NCBI GenBank assembly: GCA_003569165.1
Contig: BGOI01000006.1
Location: forward strand, 1-64,000
Origin: Opitutia bacterium
GTDB lineage: Bacteria; Verrucomicrobiota; Verrucomicrobiia; Opitutales; UBA953
Length of the DNA: 64,000 bases
Reading direction: 5' to 3'
This document shows, in pieces, positions 54,364 through 63,906 of the stretch. Position 1 is the first letter of the stretch. Every line of letters starts with the position of its first letter. A program made the translations under genes and the position numbers. The notes below the pieces were generated by a model, which was not told the DNA's origin, did no database searches, and saw only the letters and a list, made by a program, of their open reading frames with translations.

Positions 54364-56775
54364 TCAGCCCTGTGCCAGCTCCCGCAACTTGTTCAAATCC
54401 AGCTTACCCGTGCCTAAAATCGGGATGGCGGGTACTTTCTTAAACACCTTGGGAATCCACAGGTTGGCGAGCCCTTCGGCCGCAAGCGCCGTGCGGATCG
54501 CCTCGGCATCAATATCATCGACATGCAGTACGACGAGCTGCTCGCCCTTGGCCGGATCCGCGGTACTGGCGACGGCGACCTTGACCTCCCCGGAATCGGT
54601 CAGCCCCATCACCTTGCGCAAAGCGTCCTCCACGGTGCCATGCGGGACCATCTCTCCGCCGATCTTGGAAAAGCGGGAAAGTCGACCGGCAAGGTGCAGG
54701 AAGCCGTCATCATCCATGCGGCCGAGGTCACCCGTACGATACCAGCCATCCGGCGTCATCGCCTTGGCGGACTGCTCGGTATCGAGATAGCCCATGAAGA
54801 TATTGGCGCCCTTAATTTCCAGGAGGCCCACCTGGCCGTTCGGCATGAGCTCGCCGGTCTCTGGGTCAAGAAAGCGGACGGCGACGCCGATGACCGGACG
54901 GCCGACGGAGCCGCGGACGTTGCCCAGCCAGACGCCATCGGGACCTTCGGGGTCGATCCGGTCAGGTACATTGAAGGCAAGCACGGGGCTGGTCTCGGTG
55001 ATGCCATAGCCTTCAAGGATCGGCGTCTCGAGTTGGGTGGCGAAAGCGTCCACGAGGTCGGCCGGGCACTTCTCGGCACCGACGACAGCCCATTCGAGCG
55101 TCGCGAAATCGGCGGCGGTACCGCGACGAAGATAGGGGCGCAGGAAAGTCGGCGTGCCGACGACGACCGTCACCTTCTCCTCCTTGATCGCCTTCACGGC
55201 GGCGACGGAATCCAGCGGCGACGGCAAAGTCACGAGGCGGGGCGAACGGGAAAGTGAATACCAAAGCCCGATCGTGAAACCGAAACTATGAAAGACCGGC
55301 AGGCTGCTGAGCAGGACCGCGTCGTCCGGCAGGATGTCAGCGTCGTCGATCTGCCGCAGGTTGGCCAGGATGTTACGGTGCGAGAGGCGCACGCCCTTAG
55401 GCTGCCCGGAACTGCCGCTCGTGAAGAGTAACGCCGCTTCGTCGTCGCCACCATGTTTCGGAAGCCCCATGCACGCCAGCACCCAGGAGGTCGGCAGGAA
55501 GCGGATTACACCGATGCGGAAAGCGAGGTCGGCGCGAGAATGGGCGGTCAGAAAATCGGCGACGTCGAGGACGTGATCGCCCCACGGGAAGTCCGGAGAC
55601 TTCTCGGAGAGCTTGCTGCGGAAAGCGCCGGCGGTGACGACGAGGTCGACCTCGGCCCGTTGGAGGCAGGAGAGCGCTTGCTCGCGACCGAGCGAGAAAT
55701 TAAGGTTCACCGGGACCTTGCCGGCAAACACACAGCCCAGATTAGCCACCGCCGCCGCAATGCCCGGAGGCAGCACGATCGCGACACGCTTGGACGTCGT
55801 CCGGCGCTTCAACTCACCCGCGAAAGCCCAGCCCAAGGCCAACAATGTCGCGCCCGTGAACTCGCGGCGGGCTGACGTGCGATCGACTAAAGCGATGGCG
55901 CCACCCTTCTTGACCAGACCCTCCGCAACCTCGCGGGCAAGATTCCCTTCAAGGGATTCGCGCATAGCGAAGGCCTCCGCGGCGAGCTCAAGAATACGCG
56001 AACGCGTCTTGGCATGCTCGCTGGCGGGAAACGGCTTGCCGATGACGACGCCGACCGGACGCGGAAAATGCTTGGGCAATTTCCAGAAAGACTTTCCGCC
56101 ACTGAAGCTAAGGATTGAACCCCACATGCCGTCGATCGCGACCGGTACGATGGGCGCGCCACCACGGCGAGCAATCAGCTCGAAGCCTTTGCGCAGCTGC
56201 ATCAGGCCGCCATTACGCGTGAGGCTGCCTTCGGGGAAGATGCAGACGACCTCGCCACGTGCGAGGGCTTCGCCCGACTTGATGATGGCCTCTTTGGCCT
56301 TCGTCTCCGAAACCGGAATCGTTCCCATCAAGCGGCACATAAAGCCGAGGAACTTGTGGCGTTCGAAACCTTCCCAGGAAAGAAAGCGCACTGGGCGACG
56401 GCACATCACGCCCATCACCAGCACGTCGGCATAGGCGACATGGTTCGCAATGAGGAGAACGCCACCTTCTGCCGGGATGTTCTCCAACCCGCGGACGCGG
56501 ATGGTATACCCGCACTTTAGGAGCAACCAGCAAAGGGTGTGCATGACGCAATACCCCAGCGACATCGACTTATGCCGGCGAGGCGCCCGCCAAGCAAAGG
56601 CCAGCAGGAAAATCGTGAGCAGGAGCAGGCCGAACGCGACGAACGCCAGGGCAATCATCAGCAGGAACCAGCCGAGGGAGGTAAGCAGGGGCACCCCGAG
56701 GAAAGTGGGGCGTCCAGCGTCGGGTGCAAGCCGAGTCCTTTCGAGGTTGACCCCTCCCCGCCCCTGATTGCCCAA
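54364..56775 (-). CDS. Acyltransferase / acyl-ACP (AMP-ligase) fusion, Aas-like
   Basis: An 803-residue fusion. Near the N-terminus lie one or two transmembrane segments and a PlsC acyltransferase domain (NHVAYADVLVMG with the HX4D motif, FPEGSLTRNGGL). From about residue 300 an AMP-dependent ligase follows (LLFTSGSSGQPKGVRLSHRN, GYGITETSPVLAFN, GWYRTGDLGRMDDDGFLHLAGRLSRF). The arrangement matches E. coli Aas, which re-acylates lysophospholipids with fatty acids activated on ACP. The start is uncertain: GTG at 56694 (PLLTSLGWFLLMIALAFV) would remove 27 dubious residues. It diverges from the ABC permease across 12 bases if the long start is used. Confidence 0.88.
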   Translation of the reverse strand: MGNQGRGGVNLERTRLAPDAGRPTFLGVPLLTSLGWFLLMIALAFVAFGLLLLTIFLLAFAWRAPRRHKSMSLGYCVMHTLCWLLLKCGYTIRVRGLENIPAEGGVLLIANHVAYADVLVMGVMCRRPVRFLSWEGFERHKFLGFMCRLMGTIPVSETKAKEAIIKSGEALARGEVVCIFPEGSLTRNGGLMQLRKGFELIARRGGAPIVPVAIDGMWGSILSFSGGKSFWKLPKHFPRPVGVVIGKPFPASEHAKTRSRILELAAEAFAMRESLEGNLAREVAEGLVKKGGAIALVDRTSARREFTGATLLALGWAFAGELKRRTTSKRVAIVLPPGIAAAVANLGCVFAGKVPVNLNFSLGREQALSCLQRAEVDLVVTAGAFRSKLSEKSPDFPWGDHVLDVADFLTAHSRADLAFRIGVIRFLPTSWVLACMGLPKHGGDDEAALLFTSGSSGQPKGVRLSHRNILANLRQIDDADILPDDAVLLSSLPVFHSFGFTIGLWYSLSRSPRLVTLPSPLDSVAAVKAIKEEKVTVVVGTPTFLRPYLRRGTAADFATLEWAVVGAEKCPADLVDAFATQLETPILEGYGITETSPVLAFNVPDRIDPEGPDGVWLGNVRGSVGRPVIGVAVRFLDPETGELMPNGQVGLLEIKGANIFMGYLDTEQSAKAMTPDGWYRTGDLGRMDDDGFLHLAGRLSRFSKIGGEMVPHGTVEDALRKVMGLTDSGEVKVAVASTADPAKGEQLVVLHVDDIDAEAIRTALAAEGLANLWIPKVFKKVPAIPILGTGKLDLNKLRELAQG

Positions 56776-56787
56776 TAGAGACCCGCG

Positions 56788-58035
56788 ATGCGCGACTACG
56801 TCCTCAGACGGTTGCTGCTAGTCCCACTGACCTTCGTGGGCATTACGTTCGTCGCGTTCTGCTTCACCCGTTTCGTCCCGGGTGGACCAATCGAACAAGC
56901 CCTCGCCGAGCGCCAGCAGGCCGACCGTAAGCGCAGCACGGCGGCCCGCCCCAGCGGCCCGGCCTCGCCCGAAGAGCTCGACAACCTCAAGCGACGCTAT
57001 GGTTTCGATCGTTCTATTTTAGAGGCCTATGCCATCTGGCTCGGTGCCCTCCCCGGCCCAGCGGACTGGATCACGGTACGCCTAGATAAGGAAGGCAAAG
57101 CCGAGGCGGAGGTTACGGACGACCTCAACCCGGGCAAATCCCTAAAACTGAACGTCAGCCAGACCGGAAGCTCCCTCACGGTGACCACGGCGGACGGTAA
57201 ACCTCGCGCCCACTGGTTCGCTTCACCGGCGCCCCTGCCCGACGACCCCGAGACAGCGTTGCGCGTGCTCGTCTATCGTCGTGCCTTCGCCGGCCTACTC
57301 CAAGCGGAGCTCGGCGACTCCACCACCAGCGATAAACCCGTCTGGGATGAGATCAAAGCGCGACTACCCATCTCGGCTTGGTTCGGCGGCTGGTCCTTGC
57401 TCCTCGCCTACGCCATCTCGATTCCCCTCGGCGTCGCCAAGGCCCTGAAGCGCGACGGCTGGTTCGACCGTGGATCCTCGCAGGTTCTTTTCATCCTCTA
57501 TTCCGTGCCAGGATTCATCCTCGCCGTCGCGATGCTGCACTTGCTCTGTTTCCATCTCGGATGGTTCCCGACTAAAGGGTTTGATTGGGCGAACCTCAGT
57601 TGGGCAGGTCGCGTCCACCACACCATCGTACCGCTCGCCTGCGAGATGGTGGGCGCCTTCACCGCGCTCACGCTCTTCACGCGCAACGGACTGCTCGACA
57701 ACCTCGCCGCCGACTACGTCCGCACCGCCAAAGCCAAAGGCCTCAGCCACAGGCGCATCGTCTTCGTCCACGCGCTCCGCAATTCGCTCATCCCCTTGGC
57801 CGCGACCTTCGGGGGCAATCTCGGCTTCTTCCTCACCGGCTCTTTCCTCATCGAAGTGACGTTTAATATCCCTGGCCTTGGCCTGCTGGGTTACGATTCA
57901 CTGGTCCACCGCAACTACCCCGTCTTCCTCGGCCTACTCACGCTCTCCAGCCTGGCGATGCTCATCGGCAACATCATCTCCGACCTCTGCGTCGCCGCCG
58001 TCGACCCGCGCATCCGGTTCGACAAATCCGCATGA
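56788..58035 (+). CDS. yejB: Peptide ABC transporter permease (YejB/OppB-like) with large periplasmic insert
   Basis: An inner-membrane permease of the peptide/opine/nickel family (415 residues). TM1 is at the start (RRLLLVPLTFVGITFVAFCFTRFVPGGP). After it comes an extra-cytoplasmic stretch of about 170 residues, longer than usual, containing a beta-rich insert (VRLDKEGKAEAEVTDDLNPGK). The cytosolic EAA loop (YVRTAKAKGLSHRRIVFVHALRNSLIPL) and the C-terminal PGLGLLGYDSLVHRNYP are normal. Its stop overlaps the second permease gene by four bases. Neighbours complete a binding-protein-dependent importer. YejABEF imports oligopeptides such as microcin C in E. coli. Confidence 0.93.
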   Translation: MRDYVLRRLLLVPLTFVGITFVAFCFTRFVPGGPIEQALAERQQADRKRSTAARPSGPASPEELDNLKRRYGFDRSILEAYAIWLGALPGPADWITVRLDKEGKAEAEVTDDLNPGKSLKLNVSQTGSSLTVTTADGKPRAHWFASPAPLPDDPETALRVLVYRRAFAGLLQAELGDSTTSDKPVWDEIKARLPISAWFGGWSLLLAYAISIPLGVAKALKRDGWFDRGSSQVLFILYSVPGFILAVAMLHLLCFHLGWFPTKGFDWANLSWAGRVHHTIVPLACEMVGAFTALTLFTRNGLLDNLAADYVRTAKAKGLSHRRIVFVHALRNSLIPLAATFGGNLGFFLTGSFLIEVTFNIPGLGLLGYDSLVHRNYPVFLGLLTLSSLAMLIGNIISDLCVAAVDPRIRFDKSA

Positions 58036-59321
58036 GCTTCTTCGACCCCATCACGCTGCAGCGATTCGATCGGTTCCGTCGCAACCGCATGGGCTGGTGG
58101 TCACTGCTCACGCTGTTAGTGATTTCTGCGCTCGCCTTACTGGGACCGCTGCTCGTCGGCAATCGCCCGCTCGTGCTCAAGGTCGATGGGGTCACGCACT
58201 TCCCGGTCTTCGCGGGCTTTATCTCGGGACGTGACCTCGGCCTAAAGATCGAAGGAGAACCCAACTATCGCTTGCTCGCCGAAGAGCTGAAGCAGAACGG
58301 ACGAGGCTGGCTCCTCATGCCACCTGTACCTTTCGCCCCAGGAGAAGTCTGCGAGGTGATGCCAGAGGCTTCCCGCGACGCCGAAGGACGGTGGTACGAC
58401 CCTCGCGGCATCATCTCCGAGGGGCGCATCTTCACACTTAATACGGACGGCACCCGCCGCCAGGCTTGGACGATCATCAACGGCCGGCCCGAAGGCGACG
58501 CCCGCCTGTTCGCGGAGGGCGTCGGCATCGCCCGCGCCAAGTTCGTCGACGGTAAGGTCGTCCAGCGCGTCCCTGCCGACGATCGCACCCAGTGGGAGCC
58601 GCAGGGCTCGCTCCGCACGCAGGTGCCCTCGCCCTGCCCGCCCGGACTCGACGGACACTGGCTCGGTACCGACGAATCCGGCCACGATATCGTCGCGCGG
58701 CTTTTCGGCGGCTTCCGCATCCTACTGCTCTCCGCCCTCATCTTTCTCCCATTGCGTCTATGGCGTCGGCCTGCTCCTGGGCGCTGCGATGGGCTACTCG
58801 GCGGCTGGTTCGACATGGTCTGCCAGCGACTCATGGAAGTTTGGTCCAATATCCCTTCCTCTACGCCATCATCTTCCTCGCCAGCCTGCTCGAGCCCTCG
58901 CTGGCGATTCTCATCTTCATCCTTGTCGCATTCTCGTGGATCGGGCTCGCCCAGCAGCTACGCGCCGCCGCCTATCAAATCTCCGCCCGCGACTACGTCA
59001 CCGCTTCCCGCGCGCTGGGGGCCGGCCACGCTCGTATCATCTGGCGGCACATCCTGCCTAACTGTGCGACCATCATCCTGACGACGCTCCCCTTCAGCCT
59101 GCACGGCCTGGTCTTCTCGCTCTCCGCCCTCGACTACCTCGGCTTCGGACTGCGCCCACCGAGCCCTCCTGGGGAAATCTGCTCCAACAAGCTAAAGAGA
59201 ACTGGGACGCCTGGTGGATTCTCGGTCCTACGCTTTCTGCCTCGTCGGCACCATGGTCATGATCAACTCCATCGGCGAAGCGCTTCAGGACGCCTTCGAC
59301 CTCCGTCGCGCCCAAAAATGA
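58032..59321 (+). CDS. yejE: Peptide ABC transporter permease (YejE/OppC-like), interrupted by about five frameshifts
   Basis: The second permease of the importer. The clean part has TM1, then a periplasmic insert of about 150 residues, then the conserved HWLGTDESGHDIVARLFGGFRILLL. Frame breaks follow near 58752 (to a frame reading VYGVGLLLGAAMGY), 58798 (missing T, GYFGGWFDM), 58854 (missing C, IPFLYAIIFLASLLEPSLAIL), 59155 (missing G, PPEPSWGNLLQQAKENWDAWW) and 59242 (missing T, FVGTMVMINSIGEALQDAFDLRRAQK). The EAA loop (ASRALGAGHARIIWRHILPN) lies in the fourth piece. All conserved blocks are present, so this is probably one intact gene with sequence errors; true decay cannot be excluded. 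Confidence 0.82.
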
Positions 59322-61204
59322 GAACCCTACTCGCCTTCCTCTTCGTCCTGACGACCGCCTCGGCCCAGACCTACGAGGACCCGAAGGCCACGGCTTACTA
59401 CGCCGAGCACAAGGACTTCTTCCATTTCGCCAAGCCGACCGACGTCCCCAAGGACCTCGTCTGGCACGATGGCTCGGAGCAGAAAGAATTCGCCGACCCT
59501 CGAGCGGTCCGCGGCGGCACGTTGCGCCAGTTCACCGGCTCCACCCCGCCCACTCTCCGACGCGTTGGACCTAACGCTAACAATGGTTTCCGCGGGGAGC
59601 TTTACGACAATAACGACTTCAGCCTAATCTCCTCGCACCCAAATACCGAAGAGACCATCCCCGCCCTAGCGACGAGCTGGGCGATGTCGCCCGACGGCAT
59701 GACGGCCTACTTCCGCCTTGATCCGAATGCCAAGTTCACGGACGGCCAGCCCATCACCGCGGACGACTACTTCTACACCTTCTATTTCAATCGTTCGCCT
59801 TGGGCAAAGGCCGACTGGTATGCCGACTTCTACACCCGCGAGTGGGGCAGCATCACGAAGTACGACGCGCACACGATTGCCATCAAGGCCCCGCGCAAGC
59901 GCCCGTATCAGCTCGAACGCCTGGGCCAACTGATCCCACTGCCGCGCAATTTCTTTAAGGATTTCGGCCCGAACTACGAAAAACTGTATATAACGACCGC
60001 TTCCAGCCGACGACCGGGCCCCTACTTCGTCGGCCACGACCGGCTTGCAAAGAGAAAAGTCCGTCACACTCACCCGGGTGCAGGACTGGTGGGGCGACCA
60101 TCGCAAGTTCTACCGCCACCGCTATAATCCTGACGTCATCGAATACGGCGTCATCCGCGAGATCGATAGCGCCTACGCCTCAATGCTCGCCGGCGAGATC
60201 GACTTCATGCAATCATGATGCCGCGCTACTGGTACGGCACCAACGAGAAGAAGGCCTACCAGAACGGCTACCTCACCAAAGCACAGTTCTTTAACGACAT
60301 CCCCCGTCCCCCCTACGGCCTCTACCTCAATACGCAGAAGCCCCTCCTCTCCGACCTCGACGTCCGCGTTGGCCTGCAGCACGCCACCGACTTCCAGCGC
60401 GTTATCGACGGCTTCTATCGTGGCGACTATGAGCGCCTTAACCAGTTCAGTGAAGGCCTCGGAAAATTCACCGAACCCTCGATCCGTCCCCGCCGCTACT
60501 CGCCGGAACTCGCCCGCGCGGCCTTCGCCAAGGCTGGCTTCACCCGCGTCGGCGTCGACGGCATCCTCATGAACGCGGCCGGCGAACGGCTTTCGTTCCG
60601 ACTCACCTTCGATACCTCCGACCGCCGTAAGTATCTCGCAACGCTCGTCGAATCAGCCCGCCGCTGTGGCGTGGAGTACCGCCCCGAAACGCTCGAACAC
60701 ACGACCATGTACCGCAAGGTAATGGAGAAGAACCATGACATCGTCTTCTGGGCGTGGTCCGTCTCGAGCCGCCTCCCCGCCCTCTGGGAGTCCCACCACA
60801 CCGACAACGCCGTCGAGAAGCTCGCAGACGGACGTAAGGTGCCGAAGCGCCAGACGAATAATATCACTGGTATCGACGACCCCGAGCTCTCCCAACTCAT
60901 CGACCGTTTCCGCGAGGCCACCGAAGAGGACGAGATGATCAAACTTTCCTTTGCGATGGAACGTCGTATCCATGACCTCGCCGACTTCATCCCGGGCTTC
61001 AAGGTCCCTGGCTACCGCATCGCCCACTGGAGTTGGGTGAAATTCCCCGAAGGCTTCGACGTGCGGGCAGCCGAAGATCCGGGTCAGTACGGCCTCTTCT
61101 GGCTCGACCCCAAGCAGCGCGAGGTCGACCTCAAGGATTTCCGCGACGGCAAGGTGCGCGGCACGCCGAAGACCGTCATCGAAGACCGCTGGCGGACCGA
61201 ATGA
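59318..61204 (+). CDS. yejA: Peptide ABC transporter solute-binding protein (YejA-like), interrupted by indels
   Basis: The periplasmic substrate-binding protein of the importer (about 628 residues), family 5. It has a signal peptide (MRTLLAFLFVLTTASA), RGGTLRQFTGSTPPTLR, the family block IPALATSWAMSPDGMTAYFRLD, and the C-terminal half from 60215 with RVGLQHATDFQRVIDGFYRGDYERLNQFSEG. The frame is disturbed near 59987 (extra AT), 60018 (extra C), 60056 (extra A in an A-run) and 60213 (missing base). The protein reads through sensibly as LYNDRFQPTTGPYFVG and LAGEIDFMQ. Start overlaps the yejE stop (ATGA). Confidence 0.85.
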
Positions 61205-61253
61205 CCGTCGTTCTTCCTTTCCCTTACCCCTCGCCCAACCTATGTTGCCGACC

Positions 61254-62099
61254 ATGTCCGCCGAGCCTCTCCTGAAAGTCCAGGACCTCAGCGTCACCTT
61301 CCGCACGGGTGACCGCGAGACCGTCGCCGCCCAAGGCGTCAGCTACGAACTCGCCGCCGGCGAAGTCCTCGCGGTGGTCGGCGAATCCGGCTCCGGGAAG
61401 TCGGTCTCGGCCCTCGCCCTGACCCGCCTGCTGCCGCCCGAGCCGTCTTGCGGCCTATCGGGATCCGTCAAATTGGCCGGCGTCGAGTTAATGGGACTTC
61501 CCGAGGATAAACTCGCCAAGATTCGCGGTGGCTCGATCGCCTACATTTTTCAGGAACCCGGCACTTCCCTAAATCCAGTTTACACCATCGGCTTCCAGAT
61601 TGGCGAAGCCGTCGCGTTACACCGACCGGACGTCAAAGACGTCAACGCCGAGGTCATTCGCTCCCTCGCCGAGGTCCACATCAACGACCCCGAACGCGTC
61701 GCAAATCAATACCCCCACGAACTCTCCGGCGGTATGCAGCAACGCGCGATGATCGCCATGGCGCTAGCGTGCAACCCGAAGATCCTCGTGGCCGACGAGC
61801 CGACCACCGCGCTCGACGTGACCATCCAAAAGGAGATCATGGACCTCCTCGCCCGCCTCCGTCGCGAACGGGGCATGAGCATCGTCCTAATCACCCATAA
61901 TTTCGGTATCATCGCGAACTTCGCCGATAAGGTCGCGGTGATGTGGAAAGGACGCATCGTCGAATCCGGCCCAGTCGAACAGATCATGCGGACGCAGTCG
62001 CACCCTTACACTAAGGCGCTAATCGCCTGCATCCCGCGCCTCGGTCAGCGACGCCGCCGCCTCACCACCCTGTCCGACGAACTCAAGGTCTCCCGATGA
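61254..62099 (+). CDS. Peptide ABC transporter ATP-binding protein (OppD/YejF N-half-like)
   Basis: The first ATPase of the importer (281 residues). Walker A is VVGESGSGKSVSALAL, the Q-loop FQEPGTSLNPV, the signature ELSGGMQQRAMIAMALA, and Walker B LVADEPTTALDVT, followed by the H-loop ITHNFGII. The C-terminal HPYTKALIACIPRLG is the usual OppD/DppD tail, though the Cys-containing iron-sulfur tail of some members is absent. In E. coli YejF the two ATPases are fused; here they are separate, overlapping by four bases. ATG at 61242 is an alternative start. Confidence 0.93.
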   Translation: MSAEPLLKVQDLSVTFRTGDRETVAAQGVSYELAAGEVLAVVGESGSGKSVSALALTRLLPPEPSCGLSGSVKLAGVELMGLPEDKLAKIRGGSIAYIFQEPGTSLNPVYTIGFQIGEAVALHRPDVKDVNAEVIRSLAEVHINDPERVANQYPHELSGGMQQRAMIAMALACNPKILVADEPTTALDVTIQKEIMDLLARLRRERGMSIVLITHNFGIIANFADKVAVMWKGRIVESGPVEQIMRTQSHPYTKALIACIPRLGQRRRRLTTLSDELKVSR

Positions 62100-62887
62100 G
62101 CGACAACCTTCTCGAAGTCAGCGACCTTTCCGTCCACTACCCTGGCCGGGCCAACTGGTTCTTCCAGAAAGCCGAACCCAAGAAGGCCGTGGACGGGATC
62201 TCCTTTGTCGTTCCGAAAGGTAAGACCGTCGGACTCGTCGGTGAATCCGGCTCAGGGAAGACCACGACCGGCCGCGCCATCGTGAAGCTCGCCCCATTGA
62301 CCGCTGGTAAGATCCTCTACCACGGCCAGGATATCGGCGTCCTCTCGAACTCGGACTTCCTCCCCTGGCGCAAGAAGATCCAGATGATCTTTCAGGATCC
62401 GTATAATTCACTCAACCCGCGGGCCGACATCCTGAGCATCCTCTCCGAGCCGCTCGAGATTCACTTCCCGCAGATGACCCGAGAGGACCGCGAAGCCCGC
62501 TGCGCCGAACTGCTCCGTAGCGTCCAACTCCCCGCCGAACACTTGCGCCGCCACCCGCATGAATTCTCCGGCGGCCAGCGCCAGCGTATCGGCATCGCGC
62601 GAGCCCTCGCTGTGCAGCCGGAGCTCATCATCTGCGACGAGCCCGTCTCGGCACTCGACGTCTCCGTGCAAGCCGAGGTCGTGAATCTGCTCCAGGACCT
62701 GCAGGAACAGCTTGGCCTCACCTACCTCTTCATCGCCCATGACCTCGCCGTCGTCGAACATGTCAGTGACCACATCCTCGTGATGTCCAAGGGTAAGATC
62801 GTCGAACAAGGCACCCCGGCTGAGATTCTCGGCAATCCGCAGCAGGCCTATACTAAGACGCTGCTGGCCGCGGTCCCCCGGTTCTGA
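62096..62887 (+). CDS. Peptide ABC transporter ATP-binding protein (OppF/YejF C-half-like)
   Basis: The second ATPase (263 residues), partner of the preceding gene. Walker A is LVGESGSGKTTTGRAIVKL, then the Q-loop FQDPYNSLNPR, the signature EFSGGQRQRIGIARALA, Walker B IICDEPVSALDVSVQ and the H-loop IAHDLAVVEHVSD. The insert WFFQKAEPKKAVDGISF is typical of OppF. It shares one base with the exosortase gene that follows, although that gene is functionally unrelated to transport. Confidence 0.94.
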   Translation: MSDNLLEVSDLSVHYPGRANWFFQKAEPKKAVDGISFVVPKGKTVGLVGESGSGKTTTGRAIVKLAPLTAGKILYHGQDIGVLSNSDFLPWRKKIQMIFQDPYNSLNPRADILSILSEPLEIHFPQMTREDREARCAELLRSVQLPAEHLRRHPHEFSGGQRQRIGIARALAVQPELIICDEPVSALDVSVQAEVVNLLQDLQEQLGLTYLFIAHDLAVVEHVSDHILVMSKGKIVEQGTPAEILGNPQQAYTKTLLAAVPRF

Positions 62888-63906
62888 TGTCCGCGGAAGC
62901 CCAGTCGAAGTTAGATGGCACGACGCGTGGCCTCGGCCTGCTACTCATTGGTATGGCCGCGTTCACGACCTGGGATCAGTGGGCCATCTGGAGCACCAAG
63001 GACGATTATACCTTCGGCTACCTTGTGCCGTTCTTCTCCGCTTACGTGCTCTGGGATCGCTGGGAAGACCTCCGCGCCCTGCTCACGGGCGAACGGTCCG
63101 ACGTCGCCGCGCCCACGTCAAAAGGCGTACTCACCCTCGCCCAACTATTGGCGTTCGCTTCCCTCGCGCTCTTCGGCTTCGGCGCCGCCGCCCGCGCCAT
63201 CTTCGGTACCGGCATCGGTCCCACCCTCGCCATCAGCTTCGGCCTCGCCGGCGCGGCGCTCGCCTTCGCCTTCCTCTCCGTCCGCGGACCGTCGGACGCC
63301 GTCGCGACATCAGCCTCCCGCTGGCGGGTCGTCGGACTCCTCCTCTTTCCTGCCTGCGTCTGGTTGATTTCCGGTCCGTTCCTCTACCTCGTCGATAACC
63401 AGATCAAAGGCGAGCTACTCACCAACGTCACCGAGATTGTCTCCGGGATTCTGCGTGCCAACGACCACGCCATCCGGGTCAGCGGCAACACGATCATCTT
63501 CCCTAACGGAGATGCAGTCGGGGTAGCGGAGGCCTGCTCGGGCATCCGTTCGCTCTCGGCCTGCGTCTTCGCTGGCGCCTTTCTCGGCGCGGTCTTCCTG
63601 GAAGGCGGCTTTCCAGGTGCGCTGCTCCGTCGCATCGCGCTGATCGGCCTCGCCGGTTTCACCGCCATCCTGCTCAACATCGGACGCAACACTTACCTCA
63701 CCTTCCACGCGCTGCACCACGGCTCAAAGTCACTGGAACGTGACCTCGCCGGCATCGAACACGGGCAGGTCGGTTTCTCGTCGCTCGGCACCGTCCATGA
63801 TTTGGCTGGCAATGTCGCCATGGTCGCCGCCTTGATTATCCTCGTGGCCTTCGTCCCGTTACTCAACCGACTCGGACGCCCCCGCGACAACCGACCTTCC
63901 GCATGA
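62887..63906 (+). CDS. Exosortase (archaeosortase/exosortase family)
   Basis: An integral-membrane transpeptidase of 339 residues that cuts and anchors proteins with PEP-CTERM-like tails. The catalytic triad is in the expected order: Cys217 in EACSGIRS, Arg267 in IGRNTYL and His304 in VHDLAG. Multiple transmembrane segments surround these, and the N-terminal WDQWAIWSTKDDYTFGYLVPFFSAYVLW block is standard. It is separate from any EPS cluster in this window, and no recognisable PEP-CTERM-type substrate occurs here, so substrates must be elsewhere. Its stop overlaps glgA by four bases (ATGA). Confidence 0.92.
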   Translation: MSAEAQSKLDGTTRGLGLLLIGMAAFTTWDQWAIWSTKDDYTFGYLVPFFSAYVLWDRWEDLRALLTGERSDVAAPTSKGVLTLAQLLAFASLALFGFGAAARAIFGTGIGPTLAISFGLAGAALAFAFLSVRGPSDAVATSASRWRVVGLLLFPACVWLISGPFLYLVDNQIKGELLTNVTEIVSGILRANDHAIRVSGNTIIFPNGDAVGVAEACSGIRSLSACVFAGAFLGAVFLEGGFPGALLRRIALIGLAGFTAILLNIGRNTYLTFHALHHGSKSLERDLAGIEHGQVGFSSLGTVHDLAGNVAMVAALIILVAFVPLLNRLGRPRDNRPSA

